From Alteromonas sp. KUL42 (GTDB lineage Bacteria; Pseudomonadota; Gammaproteobacteria; Enterobacterales; Alteromonadaceae): 64,000 nucleotides of DNA. The position numbers and the translations under genes are program-made. Within the stretch, counting starts at the first letter, position 1. Every line of letters begins with the position of its first letter. The notes below the pieces were generated by a model. The model had not been told where the DNA came from, did not search any database, and worked only from the letters and a program-made list of their open reading frames with translations. The stretch covers positions 1 to 64,000 of the forward strand of contig NZ_BJKK01000009.1 in assembly GCF_006538325.1 (NCBI RefSeq). Direction: 5' to 3'. This document shows, piece after piece, positions 1 to 8,260 of this stretch.

Positions 1-430
1 TATATGCAGGCGTTGTACATGTTTTGGAAAACCTCCCTCGCGATCACCAATACCGTTCTTATTATGAGTCGCTCTACCAAGAGCTCACACTAGCTATCGT
101 AAAATTGCAAAAGCAAGATGGAGCTTGGCCTATGTCATTGCTCGCAGGAGAAAAATATGCTGAGCCAGAAACCAGTGGCACAGCCTTTTTCACGTATGGA
201 GTTATCTGGGGCATTAATAACGGCTTATTAAACAAAAAACGTATTTACCTAACGTCAAAAAAGGATGGCAAGTGCTCTCTGCGGCTGTACATCCTGATGG
301 TAAATTCGGCTGGGTACAGGGAGTAAATGAAAAGCCTGATGTAGTAACAAAAGATGACTCACAGCTATTTGGCGTTGGCGCTTTTTTGCTGGCTGGAAGC
401 GCTATGTATGACTTTTTAAATGAACAATAG
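1..430 (+). pseudogene. GH105-family unsaturated uronyl hydrolase, 3' part, frameshifted
   Basis: This is the C-terminal part of a GH105 (YteR/RhiN-like) unsaturated glucuronyl/rhamnogalacturonyl hydrolase; the 5' end lies outside the window. Open frame from base 3 reads into the family signature ETSGTAFFTYGVIWGINNG. The frame breaks near 230-250 at an A6 run. With one extra A it continues as KKGWQVLSAAVHPDGKFGW and ends in GVGAFLLAGSAMYDFLNEQ at the stop 428-430, a typical GH105 end. Such enzymes hydrate and release the unsaturated uronyl residue left by polysaccharide lyases, here presumably on ulvan oligosaccharides. Family assignment is firm. Whether the indel is real or a homopolymer sequencing error cannot be told from the sequence. 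Confidence 0.8.
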
Positions 431-467
431 TGTCTATTTATCTTTGGTGTAAAAACAGGAACTCAAT

Positions 468-1727
468 GTGAAAAACAATATAAAATGTTCAGTACGACTC
501 TTAACAGCTTGCGGCGCGTTAATGTTTGCAGGTCAGGGCCTCGCAGCAGACTGCAGCAGTAAACCAGCGAATCCAAACGGCAAAACTTCTAAGCTACAAA
601 ACGCCTTACAACAAGCTACCAATACTGGCAAACCACTAAGATTGACTGGTACCTACTATATTGGTAGCGATAAAGATGCATCAGATGGGAAAACCATTCT
701 CAAAGGTATAACTGTAACATTGCGGAAAGACTTAATAGTAGATGCCACGGGCGCTCGTTTTATCGCAAAGGCTGATTTAGATGGTGACTTGTTTAGCTTC
801 GACACAAAGAATAATGACAACGTTTGTGGGAACAAAGGTCAACTTGCTGATTTTACATGGAAAGGCGGTGATTTCGATATGTCCCGCGCGAAAGTATCTA
901 CTGTTGTACCTATCACACGCTTAACTCCTGCGGGGAGAGAAGGTAAAGACAAAACTGCTGATGCACTTTCTATCCGAGGTGTCGTAAATACAACTAACTA
1001 TCACAAACTAAACGAACTTGTTATCGAATACATTAACTTTTACGGCACGCGTGATAATAGTGCCCCTTTCTATGAAGCGGGTGGGGACAGCGGTATTTTA
1101 ATGACAGGCGCACTTAAAGCGACGATAAGGTATAACAATTTTTATGGGGTTCGCGACGCTGCAGTTTACTTATCTGCGGGCGGGGATAACGGACAGTTTG
1201 GCGACCACTTTACCATTCATGACAATTATGTGGAACGAGCATTTGATGGTTTTACGTCGAAAAGAGGCGCTGACAACATAGTTATGCGTGACAATGTGCT
1301 GAAAGATGTCGTAGTTGGACTCAGTACAAAAAGCGTTTATCCAGGCTGGCAAGCTACAAACGTGAAAATTATAGATAACACTATCTATAACGCCATGCGC
1401 GCAATCAGCCTTGAAACCACGAATAGAATTAAAGTTGAAGACAACGAAATAAACAAACTGGGAGATGTGGTGGCAGGCCAAACTTCAACCAGCAAGGCTA
1501 ATTTCAATGCTTATGGTGACGCTTTTGAAGGCATCTCACTAAATGGCGTTCAAGGAACAAACACTATAAAAAATAATAAAATTAGAGGCGTTACCAATAG
1601 TCCGAGAGAAGGCTCCACTACTACGTGGGGTATTGTTCATCGCAGCTATGAAGGCCGAGATACTAAAAATATCAATAAAACTAACAATACATTTTCAAGC
1701 TTAGACAAATGGAGCAAGTACCTCTAA
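468..1727 (+). CDS. Secreted right-handed parallel beta-helix protein
   Basis: A 419-residue protein with a Sec signal peptide (cleavage expected after AGQGLAA, about residue 27). From about residue 150 it has repeated short strands rich in Asn, such as IRYNNFYGVRDAAVYLS, IHDNYVERAFDGFTS, MRDNVLKDVVVGLST and IIDNTIYNAMRAISLE. This ladder is typical of pectate-lyase-like, epimerase-like or chondroitinase-B-like parallel beta-helices. I recognise no catalytic signature that fixes the family. It starts 37 bp after the GH105 stop, on the same strand, so the two may be co-transcribed. A polysaccharide lyase, epimerase or glycoside hydrolase acting on ulvan is plausible, but that rests on context alone. 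Confidence 0.7.
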   Translation: MKNNIKCSVRLLTACGALMFAGQGLAADCSSKPANPNGKTSKLQNALQQATNTGKPLRLTGTYYIGSDKDASDGKTILKGITVTLRKDLIVDATGARFIAKADLDGDLFSFDTKNNDNVCGNKGQLADFTWKGGDFDMSRAKVSTVVPITRLTPAGREGKDKTADALSIRGVVNTTNYHKLNELVIEYINFYGTRDNSAPFYEAGGDSGILMTGALKATIRYNNFYGVRDAAVYLSAGGDNGQFGDHFTIHDNYVERAFDGFTSKRGADNIVMRDNVLKDVVVGLSTKSVYPGWQATNVKIIDNTIYNAMRAISLETTNRIKVEDNEINKLGDVVAGQTSTSKANFNAYGDAFEGISLNGVQGTNTIKNNKIRGVTNSPREGSTTTWGIVHRSYEGRDTKNINKTNNTFSSLDKWSKYL

Positions 1728-2053
1728 CCGTTTTGCTCTATTGAGGTATCGAAGGCACAGTGTTTTTACTGCTGACCTTCGGTACATTCCTTCAACGCCT
1801 ACATAGACAAGCTTGATCGCCCAGATTAATCAGCCAACTACTTCAATATCCTGTTTTAAGTCGCACAACACACTGAGTAAAGTAAATCGAATTGCGTTAC
1901 GACTCCCTCAAATTAAGTACCGAACACTAGCGTAATGTATGAAAGCACAAATCATTTTGATGTCTATTTTTTATACTTTTAATGCGAGATAATTCTCACT
2001 CGGAAAGACGGTGAACTTTGCTTGTAGATAAGCATTGAAATGAGGATAAGAAA
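1728..2053. other. Intergenic region with one hairpin
   Basis: Holds an imperfect hairpin at 1746-1785 (arms gtatcgaagg and ccttcggtac, one G-T pair, with an inner cagt/actg stem). It lies just after the beta-helix gene and could end its transcription, although no strong T tract follows. The rest shows no gene. The ribosome binding sequence gaggataag of the next gene is at its right end. Confidence 0.4.
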
Positions 2054-2347
2054 ATGAAAGATGATGTATCTCTCGAAAAAGTAATGGGTACTATAAAAAA
2101 TTGGACTGAGGAGAAGACAAACACTCCTACACCTTCGCTGTTAGTCTCATTGGACGATGGGTCATTCCATGTTGGATATTATGCCGGAATGGGCAATTCT
2201 GATAGCTCTCCTTTAAGCAAATTTATGCCACATTATCAAGCTACCGTAGAAAAACTTTACCAGCAGGGTCGGTTGGTTGAAACAGGACGAGCATTCACTC
2301 TTTACCCTGGCAGCCACCGATTTAAATCGCTTGTATTAGAAAACTAG
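2054..2347 (+). CDS. Small hypothetical protein (97 aa)
   Basis: A soluble 97-residue protein with no signal peptide or membrane segment. The ATG is preceded by a good ribosome binding site (gaggataag, 6-7 bases upstream), which is the main reason to believe it is real. The central stretch SLLVSLDDGSFHVGYYAGMG looks like a small beta-rich fold, and the C-terminal half is more helical. I do not recognise a family. It stands alone between the beta-helix gene and the convergent metallophosphoesterase gene. Confidence 0.55.
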   Translation: MKDDVSLEKVMGTIKNWTEEKTNTPTPSLLVSLDDGSFHVGYYAGMGNSDSSPLSKFMPHYQATVEKLYQQGRLVETGRAFTLYPGSHRFKSLVLEN

Positions 2348-2393
2348 CTCTTCAACTTACACGCAGTATTTTAGCTTTGCTTAGCTAAATTAG

Positions 2394-4196
2394 TCATAAC
2401 ACAAGACTAACGGCAGCCTTGTCCTCACGCGACGCCAAGACCGTATTAGTTATTAAGACCAATGCTTTTTTTAGAGCGTCACTGTCGTCTAAAATTTGTG
2501 ATGTGTTTTGTGGAGCTTGGCTTTTTAAGCAAAGCGAAAGTTGGTCATAGAAGTTACGGGGTAAAGCTAAACGGGCAAAACTTCCTGCATTTCTTGCTCT
2601 ATAGAAATCTATAACGAGGTTTGTCGCATTAAGCCCACTACTACTCTCTATACTCTTGAAACTTGAAGCGCAATGGCAAAGGTCAACGATCTCTTTTACC
2701 GTATTTGACGAGAGCTGCTCTACCAAATCTGAAGGCCACTCATCTAAATATCTACCGTTCACTACTTGCTGTAAATGCTGGTCGGTGAAATCCAAATAAT
2801 TTTTTGACGACAAAATACTGGTGTCCCAAGTGGCTTGCCGACTTCTATGGAGAAAGCGCCACTCCTTTTCGTAAGTCGAAAACCATTTTGAGAAATTTTT
2901 AACCTCACGAACGATGACTGTCTCTACTAGTGAATACCCCTCTGTATTAATCGTCACAATTGAATAGCCTGGCTGGTAAGCAGCCAAAGATGGCACCTGA
3001 ACGTTTGTTAAACCGTGCTTTGAAGATTGGCTTACATCAAATAGATGCATGTGTCCGCCAAGGTGTAGTTTCAAACCTGTTGCCGCTAGCACAGCTGTAG
3101 TATCTTCACTTGGTTGACGTGACATTTGCAGTGAATTTTCGCCAAGTAGTTCAGCAATGCTATGTGTTTGTTGGTCTGAGAATTCAGCCATGGGAAAATG
3201 GCTAAAACTGACTAATTTTTTGTTCTGCTTTTTAGCGCGCACAACAACATCTTTAATCCAATCCAACAGTTTCGGCTTGTACTTTACTAGCGCATTGTAG
3301 CCAGCATTGCTCGAACCATAAAACTGTTTGTCCTTCAAGCTACCTTTCGGCCTGTAAACATTGGCATCTATCGCCAAAAGCCAAAGGCCTTCCACTGGCT
3401 CTACCAAATAGCTCATATCAGGCATGTCCACACAAAATTTTTCTGTATCGCACCATTGCCAGTGGCGCTCATCTAAATCCACTGTATTAAATGGCGTTTC
3501 GAACAACTTGTCTGCAGACGAAGGTAAGAAACCATATTCAGATAGTGATTGTGCAATCTCTTTATACCCCCACTCTTTCAGTAGTTCTGAGCAAAAATCA
3601 CTTTTCCCAGACATACAATCTTGATGTGATGGGCTCATAACACTGATTTCTGCACCTTCACGATTTATAAAGTCGCGCTTACCACCTGGTTGCGTGAAAG
3701 GCCTGACTGGGTCGTGGTTTCCGTTGATAGCGAAAAAACGTAGTCCGTACTTATGTCGGTATTCGTTTAGTATTTCCTTTAATGCAAGGATATTTACTGG
3801 CTGACCGTCGTCTGTAAAATCTCCCGGTAACGCTACTAACTTGATATTTCTCTCTACCACATCATCAAGCGCTTCTTTAAACACCATAATATTTTCATTA
3901 AACAGTCGAGTAGAACCTAATTGAGCCCGCATGCTTCTCAGTAATATTGGAGCATGACTTACAGGGTCTTTTGGCAATGCATTTTTGGGAAGCTTTGCTG
4001 CAGCGGCTTCAGGTGCGTGAAGATGGATATCTGCTATGAAGGCTATTTTTACCTGCGTAATTTCACTTTGGGCTAAGGCATTAGTAGAGATAAGTGCAAA
4101 AAAATAACAAATAACTAGCAACCCGCTAGACATTACATTGAACGCGCTAACGTTAAAAACTAGTATCTCTTTCGTTCTCTTTTCATTTTTACCCAC
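2394..4196 (-). CDS. Secreted calcineurin-like metallophosphoesterase
   Basis: A 600-residue exported phosphoesterase. The N-terminal hydrophobic segment (about residues 20-42, ending NALAQ) acts as signal peptide or anchor. The two-metal phosphoesterase motifs appear in order: IADIHLH, LPGDFTDDG, INGNHDP, FSHFP and LGGHMHLFD. The catalytic domain covers roughly residues 48-420, and the remaining ~180 residues are a C-terminal region of unknown function. It faces away from the PI-PLC/TBDR operon at 4393-8216, across a 196-bp shared promoter region. The probable job is to remove phosphate from an organic phosphate outside the cytoplasm. The actual substrate is unknown; inositol phosphates or phosphodiesters released by the neighbouring phospholipase are an inference from context. 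Confidence 0.85.
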   Translation of the reverse strand: MGKNEKRTKEILVFNVSAFNVMSSGLLVICYFFALISTNALAQSEITQVKIAFIADIHLHAPEAAAAKLPKNALPKDPVSHAPILLRSMRAQLGSTRLFNENIMVFKEALDDVVERNIKLVALPGDFTDDGQPVNILALKEILNEYRHKYGLRFFAINGNHDPVRPFTQPGGKRDFINREGAEISVMSPSHQDCMSGKSDFCSELLKEWGYKEIAQSLSEYGFLPSSADKLFETPFNTVDLDERHWQWCDTEKFCVDMPDMSYLVEPVEGLWLLAIDANVYRPKGSLKDKQFYGSSNAGYNALVKYKPKLLDWIKDVVVRAKKQNKKLVSFSHFPMAEFSDQQTHSIAELLGENSLQMSRQPSEDTTAVLAATGLKLHLGGHMHLFDVSQSSKHGLTNVQVPSLAAYQPGYSIVTINTEGYSLVETVIVREVKNFSKWFSTYEKEWRFLHRSRQATWDTSILSSKNYLDFTDQHLQQVVNGRYLDEWPSDLVEQLSSNTVKEIVDLCHCASSFKSIESSSGLNATNLVIDFYRARNAGSFARLALPRNFYDQLSLCLKSQAPQNTSQILDDSDALKKALVLITNTVLASREDKAAVSLVL

Positions 4197-4251
4197 AACG
4201 CAGTCCTGTTCAGCAAGTCACTAATAGTAATAACTGCGCTTCGCACTCAGT

Positions 4252-4340
4252 GGGGACAGTGGTTCACAAAATCTATTTCAAGCGTTTTGTTGTATGACAC
4301 TTTTGTGAAGTTTATCTCTTCGCAAAAATTTCCTGTCCCC
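4252..4340. repeat. Inverted GGGGACAG/CTGTCCCC pair in divergent promoter
   Basis: GGGGACAG at 4252-4259 is matched by CTGTCCCC at 4333-4340, 73 bp apart, in the space between the divergent metallophosphoesterase and PI-PLC genes. Short GGGGACAG-type repeats are common in marine gammaproteobacteria as remnants of REP-like elements. A regulatory site is the alternative. Confidence 0.35.
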
Positions 4341-4392
4341 TTTTTCAAACAACTCCGCTCTACCCTTCAAAATAGTCTTTGAATGTGTACCT

Positions 4393-5460
4393 ATGCGTTA
4401 TTTCTTACTTTCTTTAACTCTGGTTCTTAGCGCTATATCTTGCGCGAAATCACTAGACCAGTATCAAATTATTGGTTCGCACAATAGCTACAAAAAGTCG
4501 CTACCACCAGAGGCAGAGCAGTTCTTAGCAGGTACATCACCTGACCTTTTAAAGAAGATTTCTTATAGTCATCCTTCTCTTCAAGAACAGTTAAATTTGG
4601 GAATTCGTCAAATTGAAATTGATGTAGTTAACGATCCGCATGGGCATCAATACAACACACCAGAAATAGAAACGCTTTCCAATAGCAATTGGTTTACAAA
4701 GAGCGAACGTCAAATTTTGGCAGAACCTGGGTTCAAGGTTCTACATATTCCACACGTCGATGTAATGACGCATTGTTCGACCTTGCAGCTTTGCGCGAAA
4801 CAACTTTTAGAGTGGTCAGAAGCGAACCCTAATCATTTCCCCATTACCGTTCTTTTAAATGCAAAAGAGTCTCAGCCAACGTTTGTTAATAAGGCGGCGC
4901 CCGCCATTTTTTCTATTTCAGATTATGAACACTTAGATAACGAAATTGCGCGTTTATTTGGAAGCAAGTTAGTTACGCCAGATCTCGTTCGAGATCGTTA
5001 CAACACGTTAAGAGCAGCAATAACAAAGAATGGCTGGCCAAGTATTGATGCACTTCGCGGTAAATTCTTATTTTTATTCGATGCTAATGAAGCTCAAAAA
5101 GAGATATATCTCCAACAGAGTTCAACGCTTCAAAATAGAAGCATGTTTATCTCTGTTCCGAAAAACTCCGACGCTGCCGCAATATTCATTCGAAATGATC
5201 CAGTTAAACATCAGCAAGAAATTCAAATGCTAGTCAAAGATGGTTTCCTAGTGAGAACCCGCGCAGATGCTGATTTATCGGCTACGACAGAAAGTTTGCG
5301 AGAGCAAAGAGATGCTGCTTTTGCCAGTGGGGCTCAGTTCATCTCTAGCGACTTCTATAACCAGTCTCCGCAATCCACTAATCGCAGTTATTCAGTTTCT
5401 TTCGAGAATAACTGCTTGAAAAGATTTAACGCTGTTACACATCAAAATTTAATCAAATAA
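4393..5460 (+). CDS. Ca2+-dependent phosphoinositide phospholipase C-like protein
   Basis: A 355-residue secreted enzyme. The first ~20 residues form a signal peptide (MRYFLLSLTLVLSAISCAKS; the SAISC stretch resembles a weak lipobox). The PI-PLC TIM-barrel signatures are IIGSHNSYK (catalytic His, about residue 30), RQIEIDVVNDPHG (metal-binding strand) and VLHIPHVDVMTHC (second His region). Length and motif order fit the bacterial Ca2+-dependent PI-PLC family rather than the classical Bacillus PI-PLC. It should cleave a phosphodiester with a neighbouring hydroxyl, such as phosphoinositides or glycerophosphoinositol. The gene ends 11 bp before the TBDR at 5472, so the two form an operon and the TBDR probably takes up the product. 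The substrate is inferred. Confidence 0.8.
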   Translation: MRYFLLSLTLVLSAISCAKSLDQYQIIGSHNSYKKSLPPEAEQFLAGTSPDLLKKISYSHPSLQEQLNLGIRQIEIDVVNDPHGHQYNTPEIETLSNSNWFTKSERQILAEPGFKVLHIPHVDVMTHCSTLQLCAKQLLEWSEANPNHFPITVLLNAKESQPTFVNKAAPAIFSISDYEHLDNEIARLFGSKLVTPDLVRDRYNTLRAAITKNGWPSIDALRGKFLFLFDANEAQKEIYLQQSSTLQNRSMFISVPKNSDAAAIFIRNDPVKHQQEIQMLVKDGFLVRTRADADLSATTESLREQRDAAFASGAQFISSDFYNQSPQSTNRSYSVSFENNCLKRFNAVTHQNLIK

Positions 5461-5471
5461 AAGGTAAACCC

Positions 5472-8216
5472 ATGAATATTAATTTTAAAAAAACACTCTT
5501 GGCTACAGCTGTGCTATCAGCCACCTGCATGACGCAATTTACTGCTCAAGCACAGCAGACTGAAGATGAAATGATAGAACAAATTGTAGTGAGTGGTTTT
5601 CGTGGCTCGCTGATAAAAGCTAAAGATTTAAAAAAGGACGCCCTAGGTTCACAAGATTCAATTCTTGCTGAAGATATCGCTGACTTCCCGAGCCTCAATC
5701 TAGCGGAATCTATTCAGAGAATACCGGGCGTAACCATAACTCGTGAAGCTGGTGAAGGTAGGCAGATATCTCTGCGAGGTCTAAACGCAGATTTTACTCA
5801 AGTGCAATTAAACGGCATGGAAGCACTGGGTACATCTTCATCTGCAATGGACAGTAGAGGTACAACTAACCTATCTCGCTCTTTCGATTTTAACATTTTT
5901 GCATCCGAGCTATTTAACCAAATTGACGTTCAGAAGAGCTATTCTGCAGAAATGGATGAAGGCGGCATAGGCGGCACCGTTAAACTCTATACCGCAAAGC
6001 CATTTGATTATGATGGGTTCAAAAGTGTAGTCAGTGCGCAAGCAGGCGATAATTCCTTAACCGACGATATAGGCCCGAGAGTCGCAGCCTTAGTTTCAAA
6101 CACGTGGGGTGATTTCGGTGCTCTTGTCTCACTAGCACTTAGTAAGCGTGATACGGCTGAACAAGGTTATAACACCTATCGTTGGCGACCTCGCAACGCC
6201 CAAGGCTCAGACATATCTTCACTATCACCAGCAGATCAAGATGCTGTAAATAGCGGCAACCTGCGTTTCTCAAGAGGTAGTAGATACTCCCAATTTAATA
6301 GTGAACAAACTAGGGTTGGCGCTACATTAGCGCTCCAATACAGACCGTCTGATGCATTTTCACTTGGTCTTGATGCATTATACGGCACACTTGATAACGA
6401 TCGCGGAGAGTTTCATTTACAAAGTAGAGGTTCTAGTTCTACCGCACTTGGCTGCACAGGTGCAGACTATCAAGGGGCACGCAATTTTTGCTCTGCCTTG
6501 ACTGAAATAGAATATAACCAAAACAACGAAGTTATATATTCGTCGTGGGAAAATACCGCTCTGCACTCAGAAAGTCGCGACCAAGAAGCAACAACAGACA
6601 TTTCACAGTTGGTGTTGAACGCACAGTGGCGTGTAACGGATGCATTTACGGTTTCAGGCTTACTCGGGCATATGGAAAGTGAGTACGAAAGTAATAGTGC
6701 AAAAGTCTACTTAGAATCTTTCGCGGATATGACCATAGACTACAGAGAAGACCGCTTTTATGGTAGCAATACCTACATCAACGGATTTGATCCAACAGAT
6801 ATCAATGAGTACCGTTATCACGAGATAGACCTTCAGGAGGATGAAGTAGAAAATAGCTTTGATATCGCTAAGCTTGATGCGGATTACTTGCTGTCTGATA
6901 ACGCGTCTTTGAAATTTGGTGGCTCCTTTAAGAAGTTCGAACACAGCAACAACAGAGAACAAGTCGGCAATGCACTAAGAAGTGAATGGCAAAGCGGCGA
7001 AGTAAGCGATGTGATTAACCCTGAATTTGTTTATATAAACTCAATTCACAAAAAACAAGATTGGCTAAGTACGGACGTTGGGGCTGTGCTAAACGAATTC
7101 AATGTTGACCGCGACATAGAATATAGCGATGCGCCTAATGAAGTCATAGAAGAGACCATGGCGCTATACGCGACATATGAATATGACTTTCTACTGCCTG
7201 ATTCTGAGCTGAGAGCTAGTTTTGGTATACGATATTTTGATACCGATATTCAATCTAGTGGCATAGTGAATGGTAGTGAATACGTCACTGTAGAGAGGGA
7301 CTATGATGGACTGTTGCCCACGCTAAATGTTGCATGGTATGCCACTGAGAGCCTTGTGCTAAGAGCGAGCGCAGGGAAAAACGTAACGCGACCTACATTG
7401 GGAAGCTTATCTGTATCAGGTACGGTAAATACTGACCCATTATTTGGTTCAAGTGGTTTGAGTATCAATGCGGGTAATCCTGGCCTTCAGCCTTTTGAAA
7501 CAATCAATATGGAGGCAGCTGTTGAGTACTACTTTGATGAAGTCGGTTATGCCTCTATCACTTACTTCCAAAAAGAAATAGATAATTTTATCGCCACTAA
7601 TGTTTCTCCAATAGCCTATGGTGATACAGGGTATCCGCTTTCGTTAATCGAAGGCATGGTAGACGAAAATGGAAATGCGCAAACACCAGATACACTGTAC
7701 ACATTTTCACAGCCTCAAAATCTAGCAGAAAGCGACTTTTCAGGCTGGGAAATAGCGTTCCAGCGTGATTTCGATTTTCTGCCAGCACCGTTCGATAATC
7801 TTGGCGCTATTGTTAACTATACATATTCTGATGGCGAATCTTTACACAACATTTTAGTCGACGGTGAAAGCGTTGAGGTTTACCGCCCCTTTTATGGATT
7901 GTCTGAGAATATCTACAATGCAACGATGTATTACGAGACCGATAATTGGGGAGTGCGCGTTTCGGCAGCCTATCGTGATGACTACTTAACGCAGGTTGAA
8001 ACGTCGAGCAGCGATCAAGATGAGGCCGGCTTTCACGGTACCACTTACTGGGATTTCTCTGCATTTTATAATGTAAATGATAACCTCAAGGTAACACTAG
8101 AAGGTATCAATCTTTCTGATGAGCGCGAAGAGCAATACAGCGATTCGGATGACCGTTTGTACAACACAACGGTAAGCGGAAGAACCTTTTACATAGGTCT
8201 AACTTACTCAATGTAA
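5472..8216 (+). CDS. TonB-dependent receptor paired with PI-PLC
   Basis: A 914-residue outer-membrane receptor. Signal peptide about residues 1-27 (ending AQAQQ). The plug domain spans about residues 35-180, with SLNLAESIQRIPGVTITREAGEGRQISLRGL and GGIGGTVKLYTAKPFD. The beta-barrel follows and ends in the usual aromatic-rich strand (FYIGLTYSM). There is no N-terminal STN signalling domain, unlike its convergent neighbour at 8261. The two share a near-identical C-terminal region (ERE.QYSDS...YNTTVSGR), so they are paralogues. It lies 11 bp after the PI-PLC gene. It probably imports a phosphorylated product in a TonB/ExbBD-dependent manner, possibly under control of the neighbouring ECF sigma/FecR system. 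Confidence 0.9.
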   Translation: MNINFKKTLLATAVLSATCMTQFTAQAQQTEDEMIEQIVVSGFRGSLIKAKDLKKDALGSQDSILAEDIADFPSLNLAESIQRIPGVTITREAGEGRQISLRGLNADFTQVQLNGMEALGTSSSAMDSRGTTNLSRSFDFNIFASELFNQIDVQKSYSAEMDEGGIGGTVKLYTAKPFDYDGFKSVVSAQAGDNSLTDDIGPRVAALVSNTWGDFGALVSLALSKRDTAEQGYNTYRWRPRNAQGSDISSLSPADQDAVNSGNLRFSRGSRYSQFNSEQTRVGATLALQYRPSDAFSLGLDALYGTLDNDRGEFHLQSRGSSSTALGCTGADYQGARNFCSALTEIEYNQNNEVIYSSWENTALHSESRDQEATTDISQLVLNAQWRVTDAFTVSGLLGHMESEYESNSAKVYLESFADMTIDYREDRFYGSNTYINGFDPTDINEYRYHEIDLQEDEVENSFDIAKLDADYLLSDNASLKFGGSFKKFEHSNNREQVGNALRSEWQSGEVSDVINPEFVYINSIHKKQDWLSTDVGAVLNEFNVDRDIEYSDAPNEVIEETMALYATYEYDFLLPDSELRASFGIRYFDTDIQSSGIVNGSEYVTVERDYDGLLPTLNVAWYATESLVLRASAGKNVTRPTLGSLSVSGTVNTDPLFGSSGLSINAGNPGLQPFETINMEAAVEYYFDEVGYASITYFQKEIDNFIATNVSPIAYGDTGYPLSLIEGMVDENGNAQTPDTLYTFSQPQNLAESDFSGWEIAFQRDFDFLPAPFDNLGAIVNYTYSDGESLHNILVDGESVEVYRPFYGLSENIYNATMYYETDNWGVRVSAAYRDDYLTQVETSSSDQDEAGFHGTTYWDFSAFYNVNDNLKVTLEGINLSDEREEQYSDSDDRLYNTTVSGRTFYIGLTYSM

Positions 8217-8224
8217 ATGGATGT

Positions 8225-8258
8225 GCTCGAAGGGCCTATTAAAATAAGCCCTTCGAGC
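8225..8258. terminator. Bidirectional intrinsic terminator between convergent TBDR genes
   Basis: An 11-bp perfect stem (gctcgaagggc / gcccttcgagc) with a 12-base AT-rich loop, followed by tttt on the plus strand. It sits exactly between the ends of the two convergent TBDR genes and can serve both. Confidence 0.8.
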
Positions 8259-8260
8259 TT

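Noticed and set aside
1170..1481. A 103-codon minus-strand open frame within the beta-helix gene
   Set aside because: It is a shadow of the plus-strand gene, which has a signal peptide and repeat structure.
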